From positions 1 through 64,000 of the forward strand of contig JAHQWJ010000080.1 of assembly GCA_029856125.1 (NCBI GenBank): a stretch of DNA of 64,000 nucleotides, written 5' to 3'. The notes beneath the pieces are model-generated. The model saw nothing but the letters and a program-made list of their open reading frames with translations, did no database searches and was not told the origin of the DNA. A program made the position numbers and the translations under genes. Shown in pieces: positions 17,432-27,412 of the stretch; within the stretch, counting starts at the first letter, position 1; each line of letters opens with the position of its first letter. The DNA is from Promethearchaeia archaeon. GTDB lineage: Archaea > Asgardarchaeota > Lokiarchaeia > Sigyniarchaeales > SOKP01.

Positions 17432-20400
17432 CTATTTTAATTTCCAATGTTTTTTTCCCATCTTGGTTTCTATCATTACCAATCCCTTACGCTCCAATTC
17501 CTTCAGTTTTATTTGTAAAAAACGCGCATCCATCATATCCTTTATTTTCATTTTAAATATTAAAGCTGTTATTGGTTGCCAATCTTCAGATAAAGCATCT
17601 ATTATTTTCTCTGTAGTAATTATTGGTAATTGAGTTTGGGTTAGCACTGGTTTAAGTTGTTTAGCAGTAATTGTTGGTTCTGTTCTAATCGGCTGTTGAT
17701 GAATTATTTCACCCTTAGCAATTTGTAATTGTTTTCTTTTTTTGGCTAAGGTTCCCGGTGGAACTGGTTCGATTTTTAGAGGTAATTTCGCTACTTTGTC
17801 CACAGGGATTCTTTTTTCTGGTTTTCCTTTATCATAAAATTCTTGAATAAATTTTATAATTTCTAATTTCCGAGCTTTAGATGGTAGAGAAATGTTTCTT
17901 TCAACACAATATTCTTTTAGTTGATTAATAGTCCAGTTAAGAAGAGTTCTTTCGCTGAGAAATTCATCTTTCGTTTCTATTTTTTCAGGAATATCCTTTT
18001 TCTGAACGCCCGTGTCTTCCCAGTGAATCTCAACTTTTTTAGGTTCTAATTCAATAACTTCAATCTTTTCAGGTTCAGGTGGTTTCTTTTCTTTAATTTT
18101 TGGAGGTACTTTTACCCCAATTGCAGCTCTCATCAAGTTTTCCAATTCCTTTTCTGAAATTTTCCCCTTAAATTTCCCTTCTCCTTGTGATACGATATTA
18201 TAGGCACTTTGAACGAAGATTGGGATATACTTCTCAATTAAACCAGCTCTTTTCTCGCTCTTTCTAATATTTGCTTTACGATTAAGATATATTCTCAACC
18301 GCCTTCCTATGGCCTCAAGACAAAATTTAATCTCTTTAAGTAAATCTTCATCTTCAGCTAAAGCGTTTTTTGATTGCGATTTAAACATTAAATGAACGTA
18401 AGGTCCTGAAACATTTACGAGAAGTTTAATTGGACCTTTTGGTAGGTTATTATCAAACACATCTAATTTATAATTTTTCCAATTTACAGATTGAACTGCT
18501 TTAGTGATAGCACAATCAGCACTATCTCTTAACTTAGGAGTTCTATTAACGAATCTTGAGAGAACATCCCTGGAACGTTTTGGCGTATCAAGCTTCTTCG
18601 AATCATTACAATACGCCAATGCAGCTTCAACAACATATGCTAATCCTTTGCCCGAAGTAGGCGGTCTTGTTTCTGCACTTATAAAATCATCATCTTTTTT
18701 GTAAATTTCGGTGAAGAAATCAAATACTTCGCGATAAGAATCTTTCTGAACTTCTGTTGTAGAATTTAATTTTTTTTCAATTGTTTTCTGAAATTCTTCT
18801 GGTTCTAAATATTGATCTTTAATATCAATACTAACGAGAATTCTTGAGTTGAAATTTTTAACATCTTCAGGCGTGAGCGTAAAATCTTTTATTTCACTTT
18901 CTGTATGTATTTTTTTTTTATCTTGATCTCTCTTCAATTCTTCTTGAAGAATGTCAAAAGATGTTGTTACATTTTCAATAGGATCATCAAAATCATCAAT
19001 GTTCTCCGATATTTTAAGTCCTATTTCTTTAATCAGCGTATTTTCTAATACAATATCTCCAACTGGAATCGCTGTATCTGTTGGTGGTGACATATATTTG
19101 ACAGATTTAAAGGCATGAAATAGCGAGTTAAATTGGTTGTTAGTTAATTCAGAAGGTCTTACTTTAGAAATTTGAACTCCGTTGATTAAATCTTCCAGTT
19201 CTACACGATTTTTTAATTTTTTAGCCTCTATTAAGCCAGTATTATCTTTAAAAATCTTTTCTAACTCGTTTTTAATTTTTAATCTTTCTTGGAAAAGTCT
19301 ATCTACATTATTTAATAGATTACTAATTTCTTTTTCAATTTTTTTTATGTCTTTTTTTGTTTCAGATTTATCGATACGATTGTGAAGTTTTTTTATTTCT
19401 CTGTATAATCTTTCCAAATCTTTATCAAATTTGTTATGTTTATCAATAGATTCCCAGTATTTATTCTTCAATTCTTCTGAATCAATATTGTAGATAATCA
19501 ATTTGTCTCTAGGTTTTGTTGAACGGCCATAAACCCTTTTTTCATACTTAAAAAAGTATATCAGATCACTTCTTTTCACTACTTTGTTTATAAATCCATT
19601 TTTAAGTATCATTAGAGATGTTTTGTCTTCTAAGTTTCTTTCTGCAATTTTCAAAATCTCTTTTGCTAATTTTGAACTCATTCTCACGAAATTATCCTGT
19701 AAAAAAGCGGAGATTGTTAAATTTTCTGATTTTGTTAAGAGATCTTGTAAGTCACCAATATTAGTTGAAGAAGGGTGAGGTTTAGCATATTGTGGTTGTC
19801 TTGGGAAACTTGAGACTAACCGTCTATAAATCCATTCTTTTCCATATGGATCTATAAAAATAAGAGTTATGTGTGGATTCATTAAAGCCGTTTCTTTAAT
19901 GTATGTATCTACGAAACCACGAGTGTATTTTACATTTAAATAATTTAATTTGATATAAGTCCCGTGTAGAAATTTACTATCTACTTCTGTTGGACGAACT
20001 AAATATTTCTTTTCGTTTTTAGAGGTTGTAAAAAATTCTGAAACCGTGGCATAGAAAGAACCTTTAGATTTTGATACAGCTACTATAGGCTTTCCAGTTG
20101 TGTTTTGAGCGTCGCTAAAAGCGCTCGGAGCGCCAAAACCTTGACTTCCACGGGTTTGCTTCAATTCAAGACTTTTTGAAGAAGCTAGATACTTACCGAA
20201 TTTCCGCATGTCTCCTTTATGCATACCTATCCCATTATCAAAAATTTCGAATGTATAACTCATAACATTTTTCTGGGATAATTCCGATGTTAAAAAGGAA
20301 GCAGCTTCAGATTCTCTCATGCGAATAATAACAAGCGGTTCAATATTCACAATTGTCTCTACAGGTTGTATGATTTCATCCATATCTTCAATAATCCTTT

Positions 20401-20824
20401 TTACTTCTTCTTCTACTTCGATCTCTTCCTTATCGACAATTTCTCCAGATTCGTCTTCCTTATCTTTGGTTGAGTCTATTTCAGTGTTAGATGTTTCTGA
20501 AGGTGCTATTCCTACTTCTTGCATTAGAGCAAATTTAGCTTCATTTGACAGGGGTTGATCAATTTCATCCTTCTGCGCTTCTTGAAGAATCGATAAATTT
20601 TCTAAAGTTAATTCTTGATCGAGAGAAAATTGAGTTCGCGAATCGCCTTCTTGTAACTCCTTCCACTGAAACTCTTCAATAGCATCTAACGCATTATCTA
20701 GGAATTCAGAGGCGTATTGCTGATGTTTCCAAAAACCAAACTCAAAACCCACTAACTGAGTCCGCTTTCTCATAAATTGTGCTATCGTTCCTTGCTTTAT
20801 TCTGCCTTCTTCTTCAAAGGTAAT
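17432..20824 (-). CDS. top6B: DNA topoisomerase VI subunit B, greatly enlarged, with SAP-like and winged-helix additions
   Basis: The ATPase subunit of Topo VI. GHKL motifs are ASEFLDNALDAIEE (N-box), FEIFDNGIGM (G1) and TRGSQGFGAP (lid). The transducer is recognisable around ETRPPTSGKGLAYVVEAALAY. The ATG-initiated form is 1113 residues against about 530-680 in typical archaea. The excess comprises an acidic insert between N-box and G1 (about 40-160), a charged coiled-coil insert in the H2TH region (about 410-560), a SAP-like helix-extended-helix (about 945-985) and a C-terminal winged helix (about 1050-1113). Family sequence continues 5' of the ATG at 20773 (IKQGTIAQFMRKR matches the 'isvaeFfrkn' strap), with no ATG, GTG or TTG before the upstream stop. 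The start proposed here is ATT at 20824, eight bases after GGTG. Confidence 0.9.
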   Translation of the reverse strand: MTFEEEGRIKQGTIAQFMRKRTQLVGFEFGFWKHQQYASEFLDNALDAIEEFQWKELQEGDSRTQFSLDQELTLENLSILQEAQKDEIDQPLSNEAKFALMQEVGIAPSETSNTEIDSTKDKEDESGEIVDKEEIEVEEEVKRIIEDMDEIIQPVETIVNIEPLVIIRMRESEAASFLTSELSQKNVMSYTFEIFDNGIGMHKGDMRKFGKYLASSKSLELKQTRGSQGFGAPSAFSDAQNTTGKPIVAVSKSKGSFYATVSEFFTTSKNEKKYLVRPTEVDSKFLHGTYIKLNYLNVKYTRGFVDTYIKETALMNPHITLIFIDPYGKEWIYRRLVSSFPRQPQYAKPHPSSTNIGDLQDLLTKSENLTISAFLQDNFVRMSSKLAKEILKIAERNLEDKTSLMILKNGFINKVVKRSDLIYFFKYEKRVYGRSTKPRDKLIIYNIDSEELKNKYWESIDKHNKFDKDLERLYREIKKLHNRIDKSETKKDIKKIEKEISNLLNNVDRLFQERLKIKNELEKIFKDNTGLIEAKKLKNRVELEDLINGVQISKVRPSELTNNQFNSLFHAFKSVKYMSPPTDTAIPVGDIVLENTLIKEIGLKISENIDDFDDPIENVTTSFDILQEELKRDQDKKKIHTESEIKDFTLTPEDVKNFNSRILVSIDIKDQYLEPEEFQKTIEKKLNSTTEVQKDSYREVFDFFTEIYKKDDDFISAETRPPTSGKGLAYVVEAALAYCNDSKKLDTPKRSRDVLSRFVNRTPKLRDSADCAITKAVQSVNWKNYKLDVFDNNLPKGPIKLLVNVSGPYVHLMFKSQSKNALAEDEDLLKEIKFCLEAIGRRLRIYLNRKANIRKSEKRAGLIEKYIPIFVQSAYNIVSQGEGKFKGKISEKELENLMRAAIGVKVPPKIKEKKPPEPEKIEVIELEPKKVEIHWEDTGVQKKDIPEKIETKDEFLSERTLLNWTINQLKEYCVERNISLPSKARKLEIIKFIQEFYDKGKPEKRIPVDKVAKLPLKIEPVPPGTLAKKRKQLQIAKGEIIHQQPIRTEPTITAKQLKPVLTQTQLPIITTEKIIDALSEDWQPITALIFKMKIKDMMDARFLQIKLKELERKGLVMIETKMGKKHWKLK

Positions 20825-20832
20825 TTCAATTA

Positions 20833-20836
20833 CACC
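20833..20836 (-). promoter_or_regulatory. Candidate Shine-Dalgarno core of top6B
   Basis: GGTG followed by eight bases and ATT in frame with the N-terminal strap of Topo VI B. This is the only SD-like element in the open segment between the in-frame TAA and the first ATG. The rest of 20837-21047 is AT-rich and shows nothing else I can support. Confidence 0.4.
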
Positions 20837-21047
20837 AATCTGTTTTTTATCATTTAAACTCGATTATCAAATAATTTCATAAAAGATTTTTTAAGTATTA
20901 TAATTAATATTGCACGAAAAATCTAATACTTACGCAAATCAATCAATTTTACAGAATGTATTTGGTCAATCATTTTGAACAGAAATTGAATTACTATTTA
21001 AATCTTTTCTTTAATCGACAAAAAATTTTAAATAGTAGTAGAGATTT

Positions 21048-22325
21048 TTAATTTTCTTTTGATTGGTAATTATCTAAAGCCACATCAATGATTTTTGATG
21101 CTACATATCTTTTAGTATGCTTTTCGATATGAGTTATGTGTTTTTCTTTATTAATTATGTATACTTCATTATCTTTGCTATTGAAACCTATGTCTTCGCG
21201 ACCTACGTCGTTAGCAACTATAAGATCTGCTTCGGACTTTAAAAGTCGATTATAAGCACGATCAATTAATTCTGTTCTTGAAACATTCATTTCGGCTTTA
21301 AAAGCAATTACGAAAAGTTTGTAGTCTTTTCGTCGTGCTACTTTCAATATTTTAGGTGTTAGATGCATGGTAACATTCAGTTTTTCTACACTGTCTGAAG
21401 AAATTTTACCTTCTATGAAATCTACTGGTTTATAATCCGATACCGCTGCAGCAGATATAAATATATCGTAATTTGAGTATGAAAGTTCATCTTTTATCGT
21501 TTTAGTGAAATCATCAGCAGATTCCACATGAATAGTATTTATGTAATCAGGTATTTTTACCATGCATTCACCTGCAACTAGTAATACATCTGCACCTCTA
21601 GCAGAAGCCTCCTTAGCAAGTTCGATACCCATCCTTCCCGATGATTTATTGGATAAATATCGGATTGAATCAATAGCTTCGCGACTAGGACCAGCAGTGA
21701 TTAAAACTTTTTTACCTTCAAGATCTCTTGTAGTAATCAAAAGGTCTATTACTTTATCAATTATATCATCAACCTTTGCAATTTTAGCCTTTCCTTCAGA
21801 TAATCGTGGACCTAATACATTTATACCACATTCTTTCAATCTAGCGATATTTCTCTCTATAATAGGATGAAACATACTTGCATGCATAGCTGGAACTATT
21901 ACAATTGGTATAGAGGATCCAAATGCGGTTGAAACCACAGTAGTAACGGGTGTATCATCAATGCCATTTGCAATTTTAGAAATCGTATTTGCTGTGGCCG
22001 GAGAAACTAATATGATATCTGCTTTTCCGAAATGATTTGGTCTATCACCTGCTAAAAATACATGTTCAACTGCTCCAGTTAACTTAGTTATGACGGGATT
22101 TCCTGTTGCCCAATGCATTAAAGAAGGGTTTATCAATTCAGTAGCAGCTTTTGACATTGTAACAATTACTTCAGCACCTAAACGCATTAACTCTCTGGCA
22201 ATCATAGGAGAATTAATACATGCTACTGAGCCAGTTAAACACATACATATAGTTTTTCCCCTTAATATTGTTCCCTTGCTTTCGATAATATCTTTTGAGG
22301 GGTGTTTCATTAATTCGTTTACCAT
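21048..22325 (-). CDS. coaBC: Bifunctional phosphopantothenoylcysteine decarboxylase / phosphopantothenate-cysteine ligase
   Basis: Carries out two successive steps of coenzyme A synthesis: ligation of cysteine to 4'-phosphopantothenate (CoaB) and FMN-dependent decarboxylation (CoaC). The N-terminal flavoprotein half has GSVACINSPMIARELM, the active-site PATANTISKIANGI and the PAMHASMF loop. The C-terminal CoaB half opens with GKKVLITAGPSREAIDSIR, then YLSNKSSGRMGIELA and ISAAAVSDYKP. At 425 residues the length is normal for Dfp. It is transcribed alone on the minus strand, with about 220 bp of AT-rich sequence before top6B. Confidence 0.95.
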   Translation of the reverse strand: MVNELMKHPSKDIIESKGTILRGKTICMCLTGSVACINSPMIARELMRLGAEVIVTMSKAATELINPSLMHWATGNPVITKLTGAVEHVFLAGDRPNHFGKADIILVSPATANTISKIANGIDDTPVTTVVSTAFGSSIPIVIVPAMHASMFHPIIERNIARLKECGINVLGPRLSEGKAKIAKVDDIIDKVIDLLITTRDLEGKKVLITAGPSREAIDSIRYLSNKSSGRMGIELAKEASARGADVLLVAGECMVKIPDYINTIHVESADDFTKTIKDELSYSNYDIFISAAAVSDYKPVDFIEGKISSDSVEKLNVTMHLTPKILKVARRKDYKLFVIAFKAEMNVSRTELIDRAYNRLLKSEADLIVANDVGREDIGFNSKDNEVYIINKEKHITHIEKHTKRYVASKIIDVALDNYQSKEN

Positions 22326-22503
22326 GGTTCTGCGATTAATATTAAATTATACTATTATTAAAAAATATGTTTAATTTAAAAATATTGCATTTCATTAACT
22401 CTCTTTGTAAAATGAGGGAACCTTTTATGATTAAGATATTGATAATATTAAATTATTAGTTTGTTCCGGGTCACGATGGCGTTTATGGTGAATTACAATT
22501 AAA

Positions 22504-24888
22504 TTAATTTTTCTCTTCAAACACATTTAGCTTTAAATTTAATTTATAAGCGAAATTTAAAATTTTGTTGAAGATTTCTTGGTTAATAGCGGTTTTCTTA
22601 TCTATTTTTAATATTTCCAATAATTGGCTCCCATAATAGGTTTTTATTAGCTCAGAAATCTGATAAGATAATTTATCATCCTGATTATCACGATAAACTT
22701 TTGCTTGTTCAAATTCTTCTTTTCTTATTTTTAGAATTTCATTCGAGTATTTAACAAAGGGGGTGTGTCGAATTTTTTTAAGATTAAATACCACGGTTGC
22801 TCCGATTTCCCTTAACTTAAGGATATCTTTCATAATCGAGTGTATTTTTTTCATTACTTTTTTTCTATATTCATGTAAGTCACTCTCTTCGTTGAGTAAC
22901 TCATGAAATATCTCAGGATAAGGTAAATCTAATCCTGAAAGTTCAGTTGTTAAATTTAATAAGATAATGAATTGACTCGCATTTTCTCTTGGGTGTTTTT
23001 TTAAAATATCGTAGATGTATCCTTTTTCTTTATTAATAAAGCGAAACAGGAATTTTCTAAAAGCTTTCGCGAATTTCCCGTAATTCGGTATAAAAGACCG
23101 ATTGGTATTATTTAAAACTTTATCATAAGCTTCGAAGGGGCTGATTTTTTTCTCGAGAACAGATGAAACTAAAGACAAAGGGTAATACCCTTCGATAAAA
23201 CTCATCCCTTTTTCTATGCTGCTTATAGCATCTTTGAAAGAACATTTTGTTATAATGTTTATTGTTCTAATTATATTTGTTCTAACAATATTTCCCTCAA
23301 TTTTTATAGGATTTTTCTGACAGAAACACAAATCAAATGGTTTTATATCGTGAAAAAGAGCTGTATTTTGATCAGGTATAACGATTCGCGCACCGTACGC
23401 ATTGACTAAACTACCTTGGCTAGGTTTACTCGCTAAATCCCATTCAATTATTGTTAGATCGTCTATACTTGAGTAACCTTGATCAACATCATAGTTATAT
23501 TCCGTAGGTTTACTTAACAATGAAAAAACATCAACAGTATTAATTTCGTATTTATTTTCTTCGCCCCAAAACTTTGTTTTATAGTAGAGAATATCATGAT
23601 AATTATGTAAATCATCTAAAAATAGGTCCTCAAATATTAAGTAATTTAAACCTATTTCTGAAGGTTTAATTATGGATTTCTTTACACCGTAGAACCCTAA
23701 GTGGTTTATCACATAATTATAAGCCGGGTTATTAAGGTTTTCCTTATCGTGATTAACTTCATAAGCATTACGTTTTTTCCGAAAATCTATTTTTGTTTTT
23801 TTAATGTTATATTTCTCCTTAAAATACCTTAAAAAAGCAAATTTCTTTAAATAGACCTTCTTTTCTAATTCTCTTGTTTCAGTTTTATAAATTTTATATT
23901 CTTCATAATACTGTTTTTTCGGAATTTCGAATACATCGAATTGTCTTTTCATCAACTTTAAAATGTCTAGTACAATAAAGTTATCAATTTCATCTAAAAA
24001 GTACTTCAACATTTTGTATTTAAAAGCATCGTAATCTTCTGATGTGATAATATCTTTAAATACCGGATTAAGGTCAGCTAGAATTTTATATTTTTTCTTA
24101 ACAAAATAGAAGGAAAAATATTTCTCGTTAAATTGGTTGGAGTTTGCCATCTTAACTAAGATAGAAATTAAAGAAACGACAAATGATTCTTTTTTAAATT
24201 CATAGTAATCTAAAATTTTGTCAATAAATTCAATAATTCGAAGTAGATCATAAAAAGTATAAATCGAAACTGATTTTAAAAACGATCTAAAGCCGTCTTC
24301 GATAATATTATCATAAGCGTTAAGATATAAGCCTAAATCGCTACTATAGGCGGATTGGAGAAATTCAAATAGTTCTAAGTAAAGATTGTTTTCTATAGCG
24401 GTCTTTAGATATTTTTCAATTATTGGCTCACAATCCTTGTTTTTAAAAATAGCCTTATTGAGATAATTCAAACCTTCAATACAATTATTACTTTCAATGG
24501 AAGTATTGGCTAGTTCTAAGTAATTTTTACTTTTTTTCTTAGAGCTATAGTCTTCAGATGTAAAGTTGAAATTATTAATTTTATTTAAGATTTTTTTTGA
24601 AATTGACGGTTCTACCATCAGTAGAAGAGTAATCAAGTGAGGACACGCCTTTTTATCGATATCCAACCCCGAAAAAAAGACATCACAATCATGAAAGATT
24701 TCATTTCTCCTCTCATCAATAATAAGATGATACTCGCGTTCTTCATCAAAAATGATTGCTCTTATCTCTATCGGATTTTCTTTTAACGAGATAATATTAA
24801 TTTTATTTATCGGGAACTTTACTGATTCATTATATCTTTCGACTCCGAATCTTTCAGATATTATTTCAGATATGGAATTTTTAGTCAT
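22504..24888 (-). CDS. Large protein with SWIM-like zinc motif, third gene of the MoxR-VWA operon
   Basis: A 794-residue mainly helical protein. Near the N-terminus, beta-type sequence (AIIFDEEREYHLIIDERR) leads to FHDCDVFF and KKACPHLITLLL, giving ligands His66, Cys68, Cys82 and His84. This resembles a SWIM zinc finger (CxC-xn-CxH) with the first Cys replaced by His. The rest is unrecognised and rich in Phe, Tyr, Lys and Glu. It starts four bases after the VWA gene. SWIM-domain proteins next to MoxR and VWA genes are known in bacteria (the yehI/yehL/yehP type of cluster), so it is probably the substrate or partner handled by that ATPase system. Molecular role unknown. Confidence 0.6.
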   Translation of the reverse strand: MTKNSISEIISERFGVERYNESVKFPINKINIISLKENPIEIRAIIFDEEREYHLIIDERRNEIFHDCDVFFSGLDIDKKACPHLITLLLMVEPSISKKILNKINNFNFTSEDYSSKKKSKNYLELANTSIESNNCIEGLNYLNKAIFKNKDCEPIIEKYLKTAIENNLYLELFEFLQSAYSSDLGLYLNAYDNIIEDGFRSFLKSVSIYTFYDLLRIIEFIDKILDYYEFKKESFVVSLISILVKMANSNQFNEKYFSFYFVKKKYKILADLNPVFKDIITSEDYDAFKYKMLKYFLDEIDNFIVLDILKLMKRQFDVFEIPKKQYYEEYKIYKTETRELEKKVYLKKFAFLRYFKEKYNIKKTKIDFRKKRNAYEVNHDKENLNNPAYNYVINHLGFYGVKKSIIKPSEIGLNYLIFEDLFLDDLHNYHDILYYKTKFWGEENKYEINTVDVFSLLSKPTEYNYDVDQGYSSIDDLTIIEWDLASKPSQGSLVNAYGARIVIPDQNTALFHDIKPFDLCFCQKNPIKIEGNIVRTNIIRTINIITKCSFKDAISSIEKGMSFIEGYYPLSLVSSVLEKKISPFEAYDKVLNNTNRSFIPNYGKFAKAFRKFLFRFINKEKGYIYDILKKHPRENASQFIILLNLTTELSGLDLPYPEIFHELLNEESDLHEYRKKVMKKIHSIMKDILKLREIGATVVFNLKKIRHTPFVKYSNEILKIRKEEFEQAKVYRDNQDDKLSYQISELIKTYYGSQLLEILKIDKKTAINQEIFNKILNFAYKLNLKLNVFEEKN

Positions 24889-24892
24889 GGTT

Positions 24893-27394
24893 TTAAAATC
24901 TCGATTTGATAATCTCTGAGATAAGTTTGGGAAATTCGTTCCAATCTTTAATTGTCAAAAGTTGTCCTCCTGCTATTTTTACCATTCTTTGTGCTTCTTT
25001 TAAATTATAGGACGATTCTGGAGAAATTAACACGAAATCTACATTTAAAGAACGAAATTTTCTTAATTCTTCATTAGCTTGTTGAATATCATAAATTTCT
25101 GCATCAGTAAATAGAACATTTAATTTTTCGCGAGAACTAGAATGTTCTTTAAATTGTTTGTTTGCCCATTCTAAAGCACTTTGAAGCCGGGTACCCCCCT
25201 TAGCAGAAACCGTAAGCAGATCATCCGCTAATTTTTCCAAATCTACTTTTTCCGATAATTTCTTTAATACATGCGTATCTGATTCGAAAAAAGCAATACC
25301 AATTTCGTCTTTTCTCATGCCATATACTAACATCGTCACACAAATAGCCATATAAGCAAGCTTGTCTCCGGTCATAGAACCACTGATATCGAGTTCAAAA
25401 CAAAACGAACGCAATCCCTTCGCCGTTTCGTAAACATAAAAATCGTCGTAGTTGATGTGATCCAATTTCTTGCCTTTTTCTAAAAGGTTAAAGATTGTTT
25501 CTTCTAAATCTATATTCTCAAAATCATCCCCGATTGAATATGGTCTAACCAAATTAATAGGTATTGTCCCCGTTGTTGCGCTACCTAATCGTGCTCTGGA
25601 ATAGTAGACACCTAAATCAATTAACATTTTTTTTGCTAATTCTTTTACTTTAACTTTCACTTTTTCAGGTAAACTACTCCGATGAATAAACCATTGTTTA
25701 AGGAGGTTTTCGCCACTTCCAGCAGATAAACAAGATATTACTTTATCCTGCCCTTCTTTACCAGCAATTTTTTGCGCTCCTTTTAATGCCTCACTCATAT
25801 TGTAATGACCAATAGCAGCTAAGGCATCACGGTTATCGTTGGCTAATGCACTGCTTAGTAATTCTTTGATCCTTTCTTTATTTAGTTGATCTTGCAGTTG
25901 GTTAATCATATTGCTAATCCTTTGGAAATCGGCAATTTTTTCTTCAACCATTTTTTTTAATAGTTGATAATTAGGCTCAACAAGTTCAGATATATCCGCT
26001 TCTGACATGCCTAATTCTTCTCCAATTCTTTTAATATCATCAGTATTAGGGCTTAAACCAATTTTCCTTAAGAATTCAGTAGCATTTTTTAATTGATCTG
26101 GCGTATCACAAGCTTCTAATGTTTGAGACATTAAATCGGGCAATTTTTGGGATATTTTCTGACTACACTGAATATTTGGGCAGCTATTCATTAATTGCTG
26201 TATCTGATGGGAAAGAGATTTTAGAGCTTCGAACTCGATATTTTGATTGTTTGCCTCCTTTATGGCATTTTCAAGTGCTTGATTAAATAAATTATTCCAC
26301 GCTTTATTTGCTAAGGCATTTTTTGTCAAAGATTCTAATGAAAGATTCATTTGAGAATTTAAAGATTGCTGATCGAGCTTATTAAGTAACTCTTCTCTTA
26401 AATTTGTTCCAAAAAACTGATCTAGTGAGTCAGCTAGATTGAAATTATGCTCAAAGGAAGACTGGTTTAAGGAGTTATTTAGGATTTTTTCTTGATCAAA
26501 TTTAGGTGTTTCACCTAATGTTTTTGCTGCATTGAACAGTTGATCTAAATTATTAATCTGGTTTTGTAGTTGATTTTTAACTTGTTTTATCTGTTCTAGT
26601 ATATCTTGATTGTCTGATGTTTCCCCAATAAATTTTATTGATTTTAAAAGATCATCAAGCTTATTCGCATTAATTAACTTCGTTAAATCTTCTAGGATGT
26701 TTTGATCAGTGAGAGCCTTACTTGCAAGTTTTTCCCATTCTCGTAGGGATTCTTGCTGAATCAAGTCGTTTAAACCTAAATTAGAACCAGCTTTTAAATC
26801 CTCCGGACTCAATGAGTTAATTTTTTGTTCCAACCTTTTTTGTGCTTCCTGTATTAACTCTTCTAAAGAAGAAATCTCTTCTTTATACAATTCTGAGTCA
26901 TCATTGAAAAAATTTAAAGCAGATTTATAAGGCTCTTCTTCTCGTTTAGCGTTTAATTCGTCTAAAAATTCCTCTAGTTTTTGAATTTTATTCGTATCAA
27001 GCAATTTTGTAGCTTCGATTTCATCAATCATTTCTTGAAGCTTATCAAGTTCTGTTAATATGTCAGAATCTTCTAATTCTTCCCCAAATTCACCCTCTAA
27101 GTTATCATCTTCTTGAAAGAATGAATCCATCATATCCTTTTTATAATTAGGAAAGAGAATCTGAAAAGCTAAATCTTTTGCTAATTCTTGATTGTCTGGA
27201 AAAGAAGTCACTGTGCTTATTTCTATGTAATCGTTTGCAGTTACCACGCCTTTACGATAATATCTTGATAAGAGTAATTTAGGGATAGATAGAACTTGTC
27301 GAGAACTTGGTATCTGAACGATATCGCGATGTCTTCTCATCTTACGAATGAAATCTACAGCAAATTCACAAGGATTTTCTGGAAAAACGCCCAT
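24893..27394 (-). CDS. VWA-domain protein, partner of MoxR ATPase
   Basis: An 833-residue cytosolic protein. Residues 80-560 are helical, acidic and Leu/Gln/Asn-rich, with many short coiled-coil-like stretches. The C-terminal 200 residues form a von Willebrand factor A domain with an intact MIDAS: ELDISGSMTG (Asp near 668), Thr in GGTRLQSAL, and Asp in LFTDAEIYD. It lies 18 bp downstream of the MoxR gene. MoxR-VWA pairs act as metal-dependent chaperones that assemble or activate complexes or metal cofactors. Its large helical region is not shared with short VWA partners such as CoxE and may bind the SWIM-like protein. Confidence 0.85.
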   Translation of the reverse strand: MGVFPENPCEFAVDFIRKMRRHRDIVQIPSSRQVLSIPKLLLSRYYRKGVVTANDYIEISTVTSFPDNQELAKDLAFQILFPNYKKDMMDSFFQEDDNLEGEFGEELEDSDILTELDKLQEMIDEIEATKLLDTNKIQKLEEFLDELNAKREEEPYKSALNFFNDDSELYKEEISSLEELIQEAQKRLEQKINSLSPEDLKAGSNLGLNDLIQQESLREWEKLASKALTDQNILEDLTKLINANKLDDLLKSIKFIGETSDNQDILEQIKQVKNQLQNQINNLDQLFNAAKTLGETPKFDQEKILNNSLNQSSFEHNFNLADSLDQFFGTNLREELLNKLDQQSLNSQMNLSLESLTKNALANKAWNNLFNQALENAIKEANNQNIEFEALKSLSHQIQQLMNSCPNIQCSQKISQKLPDLMSQTLEACDTPDQLKNATEFLRKIGLSPNTDDIKRIGEELGMSEADISELVEPNYQLLKKMVEEKIADFQRISNMINQLQDQLNKERIKELLSSALANDNRDALAAIGHYNMSEALKGAQKIAGKEGQDKVISCLSAGSGENLLKQWFIHRSSLPEKVKVKVKELAKKMLIDLGVYYSRARLGSATTGTIPINLVRPYSIGDDFENIDLEETIFNLLEKGKKLDHINYDDFYVYETAKGLRSFCFELDISGSMTGDKLAYMAICVTMLVYGMRKDEIGIAFFESDTHVLKKLSEKVDLEKLADDLLTVSAKGGTRLQSALEWANKQFKEHSSSREKLNVLFTDAEIYDIQQANEELRKFRSLNVDFVLISPESSYNLKEAQRMVKIAGGQLLTIKDWNEFPKLISEIIKSRF

Positions 27395-27412
27395 AAAATT
27401 ATTAGATACCTC

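Noticed and set aside
22405..22470. Possible long hairpin GGAAC...GTTCC upstream of coaBC
   Set aside because: Only five terminal pairs close a 48-base AT-rich loop, which is within chance for this composition.
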